The notes: generated by a model from the letters alone, not told the origin. Numbered from the stretch's first letter, positions 22,773 through 32,755 are shown. The stretch: 64,000 bases of DNA from Symsagittifera roscoffensis (GCF_963678635.1 NC_087065.1:4064420-4128419), one strand, 5' to 3'. A program made the numbers and translations.

Positions 22773-25175
22773 TTATATTATGGCTGTACATTCTCTCATT
22801 AGAGTTGAGAGTCGTAGCTCTGCTTGAGTGAATAGTCGAGAATTTGCTGATATAAGGTTCATTTTGTTTGTACCATTGTGTGATTGTAATAATGCTGCGC
22901 CGATGCCAAAATTTGAAGCATCGCACATTGCATAGAATGGTTGATTTGGATCTGGAATTGTATTCGAAATTTGTTCAGTTAGGAGTTTTTTAATTTCTTC
23001 AAATTGTGCTTGTTGTTCTGTGTTCCATTCAAAATTATTTTGTTGTCTAAGTATATTATAGAATGGTTTTAGGTATAATTGCATTTTATAGACATATTTA
23101 CTTAAAAAATTTAACATTCCAAGGAATTCTTGGATTTTCTTTTTGTTTGTTGGTGGTTGGAGCTTCTGAATAGCATCAATACGTGATTTTAATGGAGTGA
23201 TTGTTTTTCTTTCTATATTGTGTCCTAAGAATTTAACTCGTGTTAAAAAGAAGTGTGATTTATCGGGGGCGGCCTTCAGATTTTCGTTCTGAAGTATTTT
23301 GTGATAGTGTTCTAAAACATTGAACATTTCTTCTTTTGTCTGTGATTGCATAAAAACATCGTCTAAATAGGTGATTGCGTTTTTCTTGAGTATTAGTGGT
23401 CTAAAAATTTTGCTCATAAAAGCTGAAAATGCTGCTGGTCCTATGGATATTCTATAGAATAGGCGATTGAATTCATATTGTTGATTTCCAATAACAAATT
23501 GTGTTAAGCGTCGTGATTGTTCATCTAGTGGCATTTGATTATATGCACTATTCATATCTGCGGTTGTGAAGTACTTTCCGTTTATTTTTATTAAAATAAC
23601 TTGTATTGGTTCAATAGGCCAATTGCATTTTGATTCGTCTATTAGTGAATTAAGATATCTAGCGTCTAGAACTATTTTTAATGATTCTCCTTTTGCTAGG
23701 ATGATAACAGGGTTGATAAATGTGTTACCTTTTGGTTGTTCTTCTTTGTTTACCGGTGATATAATTTTGTATTGTTCTAAAATATCGAGTAATCTGTTTA
23801 CTTTATCGTGTAAGTGAATTGGTACTTTACTTTCTCTTTGTTTTTTGAAAACTGCGTCAGGTTTTAATGGGAGATGTAGTGATGAACTGATTTTGCCAAC
23901 ATCAAATTTGGATGTTGCATAGACTGATGAATATTTTATTAACTGTTTGGCTAACTTATCAAACTCGTCTTGTGTTATTTGTGAATGTTGGAAGTTAAAC
24001 ATTGTTAGAAATTTCTGTTGATTCTCTGTGTAGTTATTTATGTTGAATGTAGGTTTGAAATATGGGGTTTTTGTGAAGTAATCTGTATTTCTTTTTTCAT
24101 TACTTATTATATTATTTATGGATAATTCTTCATTAAGAATTGTGGATTGACAAATATCTAATAATTGGAGTATATTATTTACGCGGTATGCTTTTTCGTG
24201 TATTGGTGATATCGTAGCGTTGGTTTCGCAATAGCCTAAAAGTCCTAAAGGTAATGTTACTTGATAGGGTGTATTGTTGTATACATGTAGAGAAATAATA
24301 TCTGAATTCGAGTTTTTCAAATATTTTATGGATGAGATTGTGATTTTGAAAAACTTATGGATGGGTTTGAATTCAAAGTCTGACATATAGAGTTGTTGTT
24401 TATTTTGTTTTTTATCATATTGGTGAACTTGTTTTATTGAAAAATTATATATGTTTCCTGATAGTGGTTTCAGGTGTTTTCTTTGTTGGTTATATATTGG
24501 ATAAAATTTTGAAAAGAATGGTGGTTGTTTATTTAATCTTTGAAAAAATGTTAGGCATGTATCTTTTGTTTTTGTGTATTTATCTTTGATTAGTATTTTA
24601 CTATTCAAAATATTGATTGTTGGTATATATTTAGAGATAAATGGTATTCCAATGATATTGTGTTTAATATCAGTGATATGAAATAATTGTTTAAATGGTT
24701 TATTTAAAATTTTGTTTTGCTCTTTTGTTCTTGTGGGGAGAAGAAATAATTGAATTTTTCCATAGTTTACCAATGTTGATCCTTGTGCTGTTGCTAGTTT
24801 ACTGGAGGTTTCAAGAGGTGTTAGTTTTGGGTGTAATGTTTTTATCTCATTCCATGTGGGAATGTTTATTATGTTTGATTCTGCTCCTGAATCAATTAAA
24901 AAATCAATTTCAAGATCTGGTGGTTGAAATTCTTTGTTTCTTGGACTTTCTAAAAGAAATTGTGTTGTCCAAATTTTTTCTTTGGGTTGTTCTTTTTGTA
25001 TATTTTGATAGATGTGATTTGTATTCAAACATTTTGTTTTGTCATTTTCATTGGATTGGTTTGTAGTGTTGATTTCGTTAATTTTTTGTGCCGTTTGTGT
25101 GGAATGGATGGGTTCAATATAATAATTGTGAAGGAGTTCTAATTGATTTTCATATATATGTGATGAAAAAGGTTG
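22773..25175 (-). CDS. pol: Pol: aspartic protease, reverse transcriptase, RNase H
   Basis: Open from just after the Gag stop (25176-25178) to TAA at 22773. The protease has FLIDSGAESNII about 90 codons in. RT shows the KIVLDARYLN, FTTADMNSAY and ITYLDDVFMQ blocks (catalytic YLDD), then KFLGHNI, a Ty3/gypsy hallmark. RNase H begins with AMCDASNFGIG and is cut by the stop. There is no ATG at the start; the frame is that of Gag, so it is probably made as a Gag-Pol fusion. A long spacer of about 250 residues between protease and RT is larger than in typical Ty3 elements. Confidence 0.93.
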   Translation of the reverse strand, partial: QPFSSHIYENQLELLHNYYIEPIHSTQTAQKINEINTTNQSNENDKTKCLNTNHIYQNIQKEQPKEKIWTTQFLLESPRNKEFQPPDLEIDFLIDSGAESNIINIPTWNEIKTLHPKLTPLETSSKLATAQGSTLVNYGKIQLFLLPTRTKEQNKILNKPFKQLFHITDIKHNIIGIPFISKYIPTINILNSKILIKDKYTKTKDTCLTFFQRLNKQPPFFSKFYPIYNQQRKHLKPLSGNIYNFSIKQVHQYDKKQNKQQLYMSDFEFKPIHKFFKITISSIKYLKNSNSDIISLHVYNNTPYQVTLPLGLLGYCETNATISPIHEKAYRVNNILQLLDICQSTILNEELSINNIISNEKRNTDYFTKTPYFKPTFNINNYTENQQKFLTMFNFQHSQITQDEFDKLAKQLIKYSSVYATSKFDVGKISSSLHLPLKPDAVFKKQRESKVPIHLHDKVNRLLDILEQYKIISPVNKEEQPKGNTFINPVIILAKGESLKIVLDARYLNSLIDESKCNWPIEPIQVILIKINGKYFTTADMNSAYNQMPLDEQSRRLTQFVIGNQQYEFNRLFYRISIGPAAFSAFMSKIFRPLILKKNAITYLDDVFMQSQTKEEMFNVLEHYHKILQNENLKAAPDKSHFFLTRVKFLGHNIERKTITPLKSRIDAIQKLQPPTNKKKIQEFLGMLNFLSKYVYKMQLYLKPFYNILRQQNNFEWNTEQQAQFEEIKKLLTEQISNTIPDPNQPFYAMCDASNFGIGAALLQSHNGTNKMNLISANSRLFTQAELRLSTLMRECTAII

Positions 25176-25178
25176 TTA
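25176..25178 (-). other. In-frame TAA between Gag and Pol
   Basis: Gag (from 26858) and Pol share one frame and are separated only by this TAA, followed by CAA. It could be a readthrough stop or a mutation; the window has no second copy of this part. Confidence 0.55.
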
Positions 25179-26858
25179 ATATATAATAGGTTCGTAGTCA
25201 TTTTCAACTGCTATCATATTTATGGAGATAGTGTTTTCTGTATCACTTTCTGAATCTGATGATCCACAGTTTATTTGATTTAGTTGTAGTGTATCATCTA
25301 CTGTGTCATCAATACCTGGGGGGTCTGATGTTGTTTCTGGATTTGATTGTACTTGATTAATATGTCTTTGATGTTTAGGTGTACTACTTCTGTGGCGATT
25401 GTTGGAATTATTATAATGGTTATTATTTCTGTGTGGTGATTGGGAATAATTTCTATAACGATTATTATAACTTGAATGTCGGTTTTGTGAATTGTTTCGT
25501 GATCTGTTTTGATAATTATCGTTTGATCTGTAATGGTTTGATCAGTTATATGAGTTATTCCTTGATCGATTGTTCGGGTAATTCTGATTTCGGTTGTTTG
25601 AATAACTTCTATTTCGATTATTGGAATAGTTTCTATTTCTATTATATGATGAGTTTCGTGATTGATTGTTTGGGTAGTATTTATTCCTTGATTGGGAATT
25701 AGATCTAGAAACAAATTGTGTTGTATTTGAATTTGATCTGGAGTAGTTATTTCGACTATTTGGTCTATTGTAGTGATTTTGTGATGAATTTTGTGTATTT
25801 CTTCGTTCTGGTGATCTTCCTCTATAACTTGAGTTATATGGTGATTGAGTTCTCGTGTAATTGGTATTGTTCGGAAGTGGTTTTCCTGAACTGTTGTTGC
25901 TGTATACATTTTTGTTCGGTAGATTTTGATCTTTTTTCATGTACTGATAGAATGATTTATTTGGTTCTTTATATTTTTGAGGTTTGTTTTGATTGTCCTG
26001 TTGTTTTTGTCTACATTCAGAAATACTATGTCCGTATCGTCGGCAATAATTACACCATTTTTTGAAATATGATTTGCCTTTAAAGTTTAGGTGTTTTTCA
26101 TAAATATTGAGTATTTCAGTGATTTTTTCAACGAGGTCTGTATCTGATTCCTGTATATTGTTGATATTTGTGGTATTTGTTTCAATTCGGTTAACATATT
26201 GTAATTTCAGATTTTCTGTTTCTTCAAGTTTCATTGTGATTTCCGCTTGCTCTAGTTTGTCTACTAGTTTTCGAAAATCTAAATCGGGCTCTCGAATTGA
26301 GGAGGGATGGGATGCTCTCTTTTTTATTGCTATTTTCCTTAATTGAGGTGTTAAGGTCATCATTAAGATTTCTGTCATTTTTGTGTTTTTATATTTGTGT
26401 GTATTTAATGAATATGCTTTTCGAACTAGTGTTTCGATACGTACTGCTAATTGTTTGATGGTTTCATTTGGTAATCTGCGAATTTCATTACATAAAACTC
26501 TTTGTTGTTGTTTGTTTCTTTCGGAGTCAAACATTTTTGAAAATTCTTGTGTAAATCTTTTCCAATTTGATTTTATTTCTATAGGCAATACTGAAAACCA
26601 TTTTTGGGCTGCACCGTCTAAGGTTGTCTGTATCAACGCTGTGCGTCGATGTATCCAGTTTTGATGTAGTGGCGTTTTAATTGGTTCAGGTCCTATATTT
26701 AAAATTAAATTTGCTGCTACTGCATTTAAATAATCTTCTACAGAATATTCAGGGTCTGTTCCTCTGAATACCATTAGTGGTTTGTTTGATGTTATTGATG
26801 ATCCACCCATAAGGTATGGATTCATTGTCATTTGTAATGATTCTGCGGCATTTGGCAT
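25179..26858 (-). pseudogene. gag: Gag with CCHC zinc knuckle (one internal stop)
   Basis: From ATG 26858 the first 438 codons are open. Residues ~30-230 look like a Ty3-type retrotransposon capsid (helical, with QNWIHRRTALIQTTLDGAA). A CX2CX4HX4C knuckle (CNYCRRYGHSISEC) sits at about residues 269-282, followed by a very long Asn/Arg/Ser/Tyr-rich tail fit for RNA binding. A TGA at 25542-25544 interrupts the tail; the same frame reads on for about 120 codons and ends in an acidic segment before TAA 25176-25178. The frame upstream of the ATG is also open up to 26928, so Gag may begin further upstream. Confidence 0.88.
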
Positions 26859-26924
26859 TTGTGAAAAATTTGAAAGTTGATTGTTTGTTATTTCGTGTTG
26901 TTGAAGGTAATATGGGAGTGGTAT

Positions 26925-27392
26925 TTAATTTTGCACTTGTGTTGGTTGATACGAATGTGTATTCATTGGGTTTTGTGGTTGAATTGGTTGAAAAAATTGT
27001 GTATTAATCGGGTTTTGCATTTGTATTGGTTGTTGATTTTGTGTATCTATTTGGTGTGGAGAAAAATTTCTATGATTTGTATGTGGTTTCTGTATTCTTT
27101 GTCCATGATATTTTTGATTGTATGGTGCAAATATATCTGTTTGTAAATAATCATCATCAGAGGATAGGTAATCCGTTTGATGAGGTGCTTGTTTTTTATT
27201 TTTATTCTGTTGAAAGAATGGGTAATTTTCACTACGATCCTGTGGAGGATGTGGATTAGTTTGAAAATTTACTGAGTTGGTTGTTGCCATTGGATTATCC
27301 CAATATTGAGATCTTATCTGATTATTATTTTTTTTTCGGGGGGGGATAGTTTGTTTTTGATGAATGTGCGTAATTATAATTGTGTTCCGCAA
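26925..27392 (-). CDS. Gln/Asn/Pro-rich ORF in the Gag frame upstream of Gag
   Basis: 155 codons in the same frame as Gag, ended by TAA at 26925-26927. It is low in complexity, with repeated Gln-Pro-Met-Asn units in its second half and an acidic patch (SSDDDYLQTD) around residues 77-86. Its 5' end overlaps the 420-codon ORF across a run of eight C and nine A. It is probably the N-terminal part of a longer Gag, split by one stop. Confidence 0.5.
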   Translation of the reverse strand: MRNTIIITHIHQKQTIPPRKKNNNQIRSQYWDNPMATTNSVNFQTNPHPPQDRSENYPFFQQNKNKKQAPHQTDYLSSDDDYLQTDIFAPYNQKYHGQRIQKPHTNHRNFSPHQIDTQNQQPIQMQNPINTQFFQPIQPQNPMNTHSYQPTQVQN

Positions 27393-28587
27393 AAGTGTTT
27401 CTTGTGAAAGTTCTGCGTGTTTTTGACGGTATTGTCATGGGTCTATATGTTTGATAATCCATTTGTGAATATTTTGGAGCAACCGAAGGTTTAACGGTTG
27501 ATTGTAAGGTTACCTGTGCTAGTGAAGTGTTTGTATTTCTTGGTGTTGTTAAATTTGGACGTATCGGTGAAATACTTTGTTGTGTAGTTGTTGTTGTTTG
27601 GACAATTTCTTCATTTATGAAATGTGATGGTGTCTGAATATCTTGTTGAGTGAGATTCCTAGTTCCATTAAGGTTTTCATTGTGTATGGCGGTCGAATTT
27701 AAACTGTTATTTCGCGTATCAGGTAAAAATGTATTGTAGTTTAATGGTGTTGCATCAATGGTTAATGGTATTACTCTTACATAATCTCTTGTATAAGATA
27801 TTGTACTTATTGCTTGACTTGCGATTGATTGTGGGATATTTATAAATGCATAATGAGACCATTCGGGGTCCCAAACGTAGTCTGACTGTTCTGTGATGGC
27901 GGTATCATCGTTTGAATTTTGAGGTCTGAAATTTTTTCTTGCTTGTGAAATTAAATCTATATTATGTGTGAAATAATCTATTATAAACCATGCTAAGATT
28001 TTTTGTAAGTCATGTTTTGTATGTTGTGAAACTTCATCTTTAGTGAAATTTTCTTTAATTATATGTAGAAAAGTTGAAAATAGTGTGATTTCATGTCGTA
28101 CCCTTATATGTTTAGATGTTTCTGTCGGTGAGACATTTGGGATTGGGATTTCGTTTTCTAATATTGAGATATAACTATATATTATTGCAAAAACTTCATT
28201 AGTAAATATGGAGTTTGCTCTCTGTGAGTTATAATATTGTATGCTTTTTATATATTCTGAGAATACTTTTGAAAATTCTAAATCAAGGTCGTCTGTTTGA
28301 ATTACATATTTGCGGTGATTCGGGTTTGGTGAGCTGAATTCTATAGTGTAGATTCCGTATTGTTGTGTCAAATTACATATATCTTTCAGATAGTGATCAA
28401 TAATTTGTCTTTTGATCTTTACATCTGGGAACTCTGCTTTACATGGGCTGATTCCGGGTTCAAATAAATGTAGGAGTAAATTCTTGCAAAATATATGCTT
28501 CCCTCTATCATTGGGTGCATCTACGAGGAAGGGGTAGATATCGTCATCATCTGGACTATCTTCACTTGGAGTGTGTGTTTGGCTCAT
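27325..28587 (-). CDS. 420-codon ORF upstream of Gag, function unknown
   Basis: An open frame from ATG 28587 to 27325. The N-terminus is acidic (SEDSPDDDD), residues ~20-270 are well mixed and look globular, and the rest is Thr/Asn/Ser-rich. No signal peptide, no metal-binding motif, no recognised family. It overlaps the preceding ORF by 26 bases. It ends at a C8-G-A9 tract where a +1 shift, or a one-base indel, would carry it into the Gag frame. It may be a matrix-like N-terminal Gag region or a separate accessory protein. Confidence 0.55.
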   Translation of the reverse strand: MSQTHTPSEDSPDDDDIYPFLVDAPNDRGKHIFCKNLLLHLFEPGISPCKAEFPDVKIKRQIIDHYLKDICNLTQQYGIYTIEFSSPNPNHRKYVIQTDDLDLEFSKVFSEYIKSIQYYNSQRANSIFTNEVFAIIYSYISILENEIPIPNVSPTETSKHIRVRHEITLFSTFLHIIKENFTKDEVSQHTKHDLQKILAWFIIDYFTHNIDLISQARKNFRPQNSNDDTAITEQSDYVWDPEWSHYAFINIPQSIASQAISTISYTRDYVRVIPLTIDATPLNYNTFLPDTRNNSLNSTAIHNENLNGTRNLTQQDIQTPSHFINEEIVQTTTTTQQSISPIRPNLTTPRNTNTSLAQVTLQSTVKPSVAPKYSQMDYQTYRPMTIPSKTRRTFTRNTFAEHNYNYAHSSKTNYPPPKKK

Positions 28588-29029
28588 TTTTTCGTTTAAT
28601 GACTGTTAATAGGTAATTATCGATGTGTCTAATTGGTTGATTCCAATTATACAAGTGTACTGGTTTGTGTTTATATTGCTTTTTTATTCTTCTTTTTCCT
28701 CTTTTTGATGAATTTGAAGTTGTTTCTGAGTCAGAAAAATATAATTGATCGTGAATGGGGCAATTTTTATCAATGGATTTTTTTAATTTATAAAGTTCGT
28801 CTAAATTACTGACTTCTGATTCTGAGAATGCGTTTCTATTTTTGGAAAATCTTTTTCGTGTGATTTGTCTTTGTTTAGTTATTATTTTCCTTTTTAGTGT
28901 TTGTCGTTTTGTTCTGATATATCCAACTGTTTGTGTATGAGGTGTGATTACAAGGTCGTATTTTTTGTTATCTATTTCACAGTTGTGTAAAACAATTGTT
29001 TGTTTATTTCCTAGATTTTTAAATGACAT
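28562..29029 (-). CDS. Basic 155-codon ORF, first in the element
   Basis: The first ORF after the leader. It is strongly basic with Lys/Arg clusters around residues 40-62 (RQTLKRKIITKQRQITRKRF) and near residues 109-120 (KRGKRRIKKQ), and an acidic Ser-rich patch between them. These could be nuclear-localisation or RNA-binding segments; a Rev-like role is only a thought. It overlaps the next ORF by 26 bases in a different frame. Confidence 0.5.
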   Translation of the reverse strand: MSFKNLGNKQTIVLHNCEIDNKKYDLVITPHTQTVGYIRTKRQTLKRKIITKQRQITRKRFSKNRNAFSESEVSNLDELYKLKKSIDKNCPIHDQLYFSDSETTSNSSKRGKRRIKKQYKHKPVHLYNWNQPIRHIDNYLLTVIKRKNEPNTHSK

Positions 29030-30255
29030 AAGGTTTAGGATGAGGGATGCAAAAAGTTGTTAGATGATTTCTATTTTCTTAAATTGTTAGTCCTTACGAT
29101 TTTTTGGTTAGCTTAACCTGGGTCTATTTGTTCAGGGTTGGAGAGAAAAGTATATCGATTCCGAAGAATGATTTTTTACTTTCTCGTGGCTAGTATAAGC
29201 TAAGGTGTTAACTTACTTAATCTTACTTAGGGGTAGTGATTGTGTTCAAGGGTTGGAGAATAGTAGATCGATCCACAAGGTTCAGGTATATTTAGAACGC
29301 GAGTAGTTCGTTAGATACTATTTTAAACTTACTAAGTCTAAGATTTATCCTGGGTCTGGTAAGAGGAGGGTTCAAGTGAAGGATGAATAACCGAAGTTCT
29401 TCACTGTTTATCCTAATTTGAATGGTTAGTTTTGTTCAAAAATTTCTATTAGTCTTGGGTTTTTTGAAAGGGTTGGATAGTGAATCGACGTTTGAGGTCG
29501 TTAGACACTAGCTAAGTGGGTGGGGGAGAACAAAATTGTTCTTTTTGATCCAAGGATAGGCCTTGATGATCAAGTTTTAAATTTAAGTAAATAGAAAATT
29601 AATTAAGATCCAAGGATAAGCCTTGATGATCTGATTTTAAAATTAAGTGAATTTAAGTTTAAAATGGTTTAAGTTTATTTTTTAAAAAAAGATTTAGTGT
29701 TTTAATGATATTAGTGAGCTTATGATTGCTGTTATGTTTTAGGTGATGAAGCTGGGACAACTGATGATTTTATGATTACTAACAGTTTATTGTCATGCTA
29801 CTAATTTTTATTTTGATTTTCAATAAATATTTTCCAAACATGTTTTATAGAATACTGCAGAATTTTAGGAAAACGATCAGAGATCTTTTTATCAATCGTT
29901 ATTGTATATTAATAGTTTTGTTTAGCGCCTGAGATGATTATGAAGATTGACTTCAAGATTTTATGTTTGCAAATGAAAATCTAAATTCATTGCTAATAAA
30001 ATTCTAAATATAAAAGTTTGTGTTGGCTTTTGCCATACTATCATATAACTATTTGGTAAGTTTCTACTTTGTCGTATGTCGTCTCTGGTTCGAGGTTTTC
30101 TTGCAATTCCGGGTAGTTCTGCTATCGTTCGGAATATTGGCTCTGATCTATTGAGTCGTAGAGACATTTCGATTAAATTATCGTCGTATAACATTTTAAA
30201 AATGTTTTGTCTAAATTCTAATCTATTTTTGGTTAATTCTAAGCTATTAAGGTCT
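29030..30255 (-). other. 5' leader of copy B with internal repeats
   Basis: About 1.2 kb without a long ORF. A near-exact two-copy repeat (GATCCAAGGATARGCCTTGA) lies at about 29547-29640, about 65 bases apart. A looser GGGTTGGAGAG-type motif recurs at about 29137, 29250 and 29470. Two GTAAGT strings on the element strand (about 29213 and 29333) are candidate donors for a spliced env message. Confidence 0.45.
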
Positions 30256-30261
30256 TGTTCG

Positions 30262-30279
30262 AGACTTATGGTCGCACCA
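30262..30279 (-). promoter_or_regulatory. tRNA primer-binding site
   Basis: On the element strand TGGTGCGACCATAAGTCT starts two bases after the LTR. It is complementary to a tRNA 3' end with CCA, and the plus strand even reads into a TTCGA T-loop string at about 30258. I cannot name the tRNA. Confidence 0.75.
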
Positions 30280-30281
30280 GA

Positions 30282-30691
30282 TGAGTTATAACCGAAGTTG
30301 TTAAGTCATAGAGTAATTTCGGATAGGGTACACCGTCTGCTCGTCACGCTATCTTATTTTCGGCCGGATAGATTCGTGCAACTTCTTAGTCTAATACCGA
30401 TCCTAATCTTACTCTTATACTAAGTAGTCTCAGGTTGTTTAACTAGTCTCTGCTAGGCTCAATAGATCTAGGGTATACTGGTTTATTGCGGCTGCTGGAG
30501 TTCTCTTGGAGAGGCAACTAATTTCTAAGTTAAATTCAAATCTCTCTGGTGCTGAAATTACAAGTAATTTCAGCACTTACAAATAAGTGGGTTGTTAGTT
30601 AGATGGATCATGATTGGTTAATATTAAATACTTTACAGTGGTAAAATATCTAATTTATCCAATCATAAAATGTAGTTTAGATCAGGTTCCA
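30282..30691 (-). repeat. 5' LTR of copy B
   Basis: 410 bases, TG...CA, with the conserved hairpin at 30549-30576. It differs from the 3' LTR at three positions. The outer flank begins GTTG, matching the bases before 11773. Confidence 0.95.
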
Positions 30692-30872
30692 GTTGTCAGT
30701 ACATTTGTGTGAATATTTCATGTGCATTTAGCTGGACCAGCTTATTTGATTTTTATACAGTACTTCTACGAGAATACATACACATAATCCCATAGGAAAA
30801 AATAAGCATTGGTTTCGGGGAAACTGGAAAAGCGACTCAAAAGCAAAAGTTCCACAAGTCCCGAATCTTAAC

Positions 30873-32646
30873 CTGTTTCAACACCTAAATCTAAAAAAAA
30901 ACTAAGTTTTTCCGTAGTTTTTTTCCGCCGATAATGAAGAACATTAGCAGTCACTTTTCCCCAGGAGAGCTGATTTCGCATATAGAGCGCGTCGCCGCTC
31001 TTGCTGATTTGGATTGAATATTATAATCTGACCTGACATTTTTGTCGTATGCCGTGCGGAACTTTCCAAAATGGTGACAACGTTGGTTATGCCGTTTTTA
31101 AGGAGGTAAGCAAACTAAGGTCATTTGCTCATTTACTCGATGTCCAGTCTGGACCAAAGACGAGTTCAGAGAGCCTGTGGAAGGAACCGGACAAATTTGG
31201 ACCACGAAAGCCAAAAGGATCCCTTTTCTGCATAATAGGAGCCTTACTCCAAGAGTCTATCCGCTTTTTTATGCAATCTTCTCCGATTGCGCATCGCCAT
31301 TGTTGACGGCACAATTAAGAAACCGGGCATACTTTTGCTACGCGTTGGCGATGCGGAACTGTTTCAAGTCTTGACACCGTGGGCTGTTGTTTTCAAGGAG
31401 GGAAAAAGGGCCCTGAAAAACTCAACAAGAAAACGAGTTGCACCTAGAGTTTTGTCATCACTTGTTTTAGTATTCAAACCCAAGAATGCACTTTGTGTTC
31501 ATTCTTGCAGCAGATGTGCTCTCAGACGACATACATTTCTGATTATTGCGCAGAAAAAAGCTAGAACCTCTTGTCCGAGATAACAAACCTGATAATCGAA
31601 CATTTCGCATGCTATGTGCAGTGTGCTTGAATCGGATGATGTTTTGATATTTCTGGATGAGATTTAGGCGTTGAGTTTCAAATCTGACTTCACTATGAAA
31701 AATACCCTTAGAGCTATTGTGATTGCTGATGATGCTTTTCTGTCAATCGAACTGTGATTTTTGGTCAGTAACGAGACCACTTGCTTCGTCGAGGCGAAAA
31801 ACATTCCTGACTCAAGACTTGAAACAGTTCCGCATCGCCAACGCGTAGCAAAAGTATGCCCGGTTTCTTAATTGTGCCGTCAACAATGGCGATGCGTAAT
31901 CGGAAAAGATTGCATAAAAAACAGATAGACTCTTGGAGTAAGACTCCTATTGGGCAAAAAGGGATCCTTTTAGCTTTCGTGGTCAAAGATGGTCAGGTTC
32001 CTTGCACAGGTTTTCTGAATTCATCTTTGGCCCAGTTGGACATCGAGTAGATGAGCAAATGACCTTAATTTGTTTTCCTCCTTAAAAACGGCATAACCAA
32101 AGTTGTCACTTCTTGGGAAAGTTCCGCACGGCATTACGACAAAAGATTCAGGTCAGATCAGAATGCCGTCAGTCCAAATCATGAATGATAGCGACGCGCT
32201 GTGATAAAAAAATATATTTGACTGATAGGTTTAAATGAGTGAAGTTTTAAAAGTTTGAACTGTAACCTCGCTTGATTAATTTTTTTATGTCTTCAAAATG
32301 GCACTAAATACCATTTTAAATTATTTTTTCATAAGTCAATTTGATGGAAGCCCATGACAACGATTCAAATAGCTTTTTTGCAACATTTTATTTTTCACAC
32401 GATTTTTCACCTCAAGGTTAGTTTTTATCGTGTAAAATCATTCGAGCTACTGAAAAAGTGTGTGTTTTACACGATTGTTTGCATAAAACGATAAATTGTC
32501 GGATAAATTTACACGATACATATGCGAGTGTATATGCGAAATCAGCTATTTCGGGGAAAAGTTACGGCTATTATTTTTCATCACCGACGATACAGAGACT
32601 GACAAAAATAATTACAACTTAACTGAGTTGGTAGGTGTTGAAACTG
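30873..32646. mobile_element. Foldback element with long imperfect inverted arms
   Basis: The inner arms are about 390 bases (about 30984-31374 and 31812-32203) and pair closely. Outer arm pieces also match (30915-30982 with about 32530-32600, and 30873-30890 with 32629-32646), but on the right about 325 bases intervene. The centre is 31375-31811. Both arms contain the same open stretch (RIAIVDGTIKKPGILLLRVG) on opposite strands. It starts 182 bases from the 5' LTR of copy B. No target duplication was identified. Confidence 0.75.
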
Positions 32647-32649
32647 CTT

Positions 32650-32755
32650 CAGACTCAGTTTTTAGGCTTTAAAGTCGGTTTTTAGGCTTCAAACTCGGTT
32701 TTTATGCTTCAAAGTCGGTTTTTAAGCTTCAAACTCGGTTTTTAGGCTTCAAATG
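32650..32755. repeat. Short tandem repeat, about 21-base unit
   Basis: Five copies of a unit of the type GGTTTTTAGGCTTCAAACTC in a row, with alternating AAAGTC/AAACTC endings. Confidence 0.8.

Larger units (their letters stand above)
11773..30691 (-). mobile_element. Giant env-bearing Ty3/gypsy-type LTR element, copy B (complete, 18.9 kb)
   Basis: A complete 18,919-base element on the minus strand. It has 410-bp LTRs (30282-30691 and 11773-12182) starting TG and ending CA, and GTTG on both outer flanks (11769-11772 and 30692-30695). The primer-binding site starts two bases inside the 5' LTR. Protease, RT, RNase H, integrase order and a GPY/F motif place it in the Ty3/gypsy-retrovirus lineage. 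It carries an env and at least five extra ORFs. The LTRs differ at only three positions, which points to a recent insertion, yet nearly every large ORF has a stop or frameshift. Confidence 0.95.

Noticed and set aside
25298..25909. A 203-codon ORF with Ile/Thr/His repeats overlapping Gag
   Set aside because: It is the shifted frame of the low-complexity Asn/Arg/Ser-rich Gag tail; the Gag frame itself reads on through the region apart from one TGA.
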